Part shown: positions 4,716-5,728 of the stretch, in pieces
How the letters are laid out: each line of letters opens with the position of its first letter
Position numbering within the stretch: position 1 is the first letter of the stretch
Origin: Candidatus Latescibacterota bacterium
Lineage (GTDB): Bacteria; Latescibacterota; MVCY01; DTYK01
Assembly: GCA_012961925.1 (NCBI GenBank)
Contig: DTYK01000198.1
Location: 1-5,728 of the forward strand
DNA: 5,728 bases
Direction: 5' to 3'
Position numbers and translations under genes: made by a program
Notes under the pieces: generated by a model
What the model saw: the letters and a program-made list of their open reading frames with translations, nothing else
What the model was told of the DNA's origin: nothing
Database searches by the model: none

Positions 4716-5728
4716 GGCCAAGCCTGCCCCTTATCACAACATATGCCTTTATCCCGACAAAGTCCGAATCGTAGACCCTAACCAGCGTGCCTCCAGTACC
4801 GGGGATGGTGATCAAAATACCAGTATAAACCTCAGGGTTATCGAATATGAGCAGGTCTTCGTGGGTCAACTCAATATCTATGTTACTGATAACCGAGGAG
4901 ATAACCTTGCCCGTCTCAGGGTCAAACTCTCCGGGCCTGATGGAGATCGGCCCGATTATTAACTGAGGATTCTCATAGACCATGGTATCTCTGGCGCTGA
5001 ACCTCATCTCAACCTCCACCCCGAAAGGCAGGTGATTCTCAACTATTGCGGCAAGCCTCCCACCCTGAAGATCCTCCCTGACAACCTCCCGGCTGTCCTT
5101 GTTCATGTTGACTGTGTCCACATCGGTGTCTATCACATTTGTTGGAAAAGAGAGACTGAACGGCGCCTCGATCCTCACCTTCCCGGTTATGAAATCCTCC
5201 GAAGAGAGCGATGAGACCTCCATAGCATCGCCGACATAAACCCTGCCTCTAATAATAATCCTGTCAGGCCAGTTGTTGAGAAACTCCACGATGTTGCTAT
5301 TATTCTTATCAAACGTAAGGGTGGTCATACTATGGCTGGGGATCTTTTCATTTACCAGGATGTTCACACTGTCACCTGTATCTGAATCAAAGCCGGTGAG
5401 GAGAAGATCAGGGGTTACGGAGAAACCGAACCCGTTGTTTATGTCGAATTCCAACAGCACCTGGTCGAACTGGAGGCTATCAAGCTCCGACGGGATATCC
5501 ATCGTCTCCTCCATAGGGTCAAAACCTATCTCCAGGGCATTCAATCTGCCTTCTATCCTGCGGAATACAAGTTGAGGCATGCTGAGATGGATATCGATAA
5601 AATCGGAGCTCTTAATAGTGACCATCCGATCATGGGATCCAAAACCCACGTCCCACGAGAATCTCATTGCCGAAGTGTTCCCCGAGATCCTCTCCGGTTT
5701 CAGAGCGTAATCGCCGAGCTCAACCCAA
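4690..5728 (-). CDS. Beta-rich envelope protein of unknown family (5' end outside window)
   Basis: The C-terminal 345 residues are in view. The frame stays open to the window edge and the first Met (5667) has no ribosome site, so the true start lies beyond 5728. The sequence is strand-rich with many Asp, Gly, Val and Ile residues and has no membrane helix. Two similar modules can be seen. Each begins with an Asn-Phe segment (FDINNGFGFSV, 94-104; VENHLPFGVEV, 229-239) and ends in an IRGR strand (IIIRGRVYVG, 157-166; VVIRGRLG, 330-337). This suggests an internal duplication of an Ig-like or LEA/WHy-like beta-sandwich, which I infer from pattern only. It ends with TGA overlapping the start of the barrel gene, so the two are probably co-translated and may work together at the cell surface. 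I do not recognise a named family. Confidence 0.75.
   Translation of the reverse strand, partial: WVELGDYALKPERISGNTSAMRFSWDVGFGSHDRMVTIKSSDFIDIHLSMPQLVFRRIEGRLNALEIGFDPMEETMDIPSELDSLQFDQVLLEFDINNGFGFSVTPDLLLTGFDSDTGDSVNILVNEKIPSHSMTTLTFDKNNSNIVEFLNNWPDRIIIRGRVYVGDAMEVSSLSSEDFITGKVRIEAPFSLSFPTNVIDTDVDTVNMNKDSREVVREDLQGGRLAAIVENHLPFGVEVEMRFSARDTMVYENPQLIIGPISIRPGEFDPETGKVISSVISNIDIELTHEDLLIFDNPEVYTGILITIPGTGGTLVRVYDSDFVGIKAYVVIRGRLGHERFTSKE

Overview
The window reads as chromosomal DNA of an uncultured bacterium with a Gram-negative-type envelope. The SPRSIAMGGAY...WNPANLG motif of the outer-membrane-type protein at 3402-4715 is most familiar from the Bacteroidetes/FCB superphylum and neighbouring candidate phyla. 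That placement is an inference from one motif. Strong Shine-Dalgarno sequences precede most genes, and every real gene lies on the minus strand, so transcription runs from high to low coordinates.

Upstream block (5728-3402): the 3' part of a beta-rich envelope protein of unknown family overlaps the start of a signal-peptide-bearing, outer-membrane beta-barrel-like protein (PorV/DUF5723-like). The overlap suggests translational coupling.

Regulatory block (3401-3133): the 270 bases between genes hold a complete, classical ribosome-mediated tryptophan attenuator. A sigma70-type promoter (TTGACA, 17-base spacer, TATTTT) begins 8 bases after the preceding stop codon. It is followed by a Shine-Dalgarno sequence and a 29-codon leader peptide gene (3221-3310) with Trp at residues 11, 12, 13 and 15 (WWWIW). 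A pause hairpin spans the Trp codons. A 13-position antiterminator (12 pairs) competes with an 11-bp intrinsic terminator followed by six U residues. The terminator ends 23 bases before the next start codon.

Controlled operon (3132-108): a secreted DUF4139-family protein, a stand-alone 81-residue Lrp/AsnC-type RAM (amino-acid-binding) domain protein, and a TrpB2-type tryptophan synthase beta chain. The genes are separated by 23 and 53 bases with no terminator between them. The predicted logic is that scarcity of charged tRNA-Trp stalls the ribosome on the WWWIW codons. The antiterminator then forms and the operon, including the Trp-forming enzyme, is expressed.

The main discovery candidate is this trp attenuator and the unusual gene set behind it: TrpB2 without trpA or other trp genes in view, joined to an exported DUF4139 protein and a possible Trp-sensing RAM protein. 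The 3' end (1-107) holds no gene, only two GC-rich palindromes.
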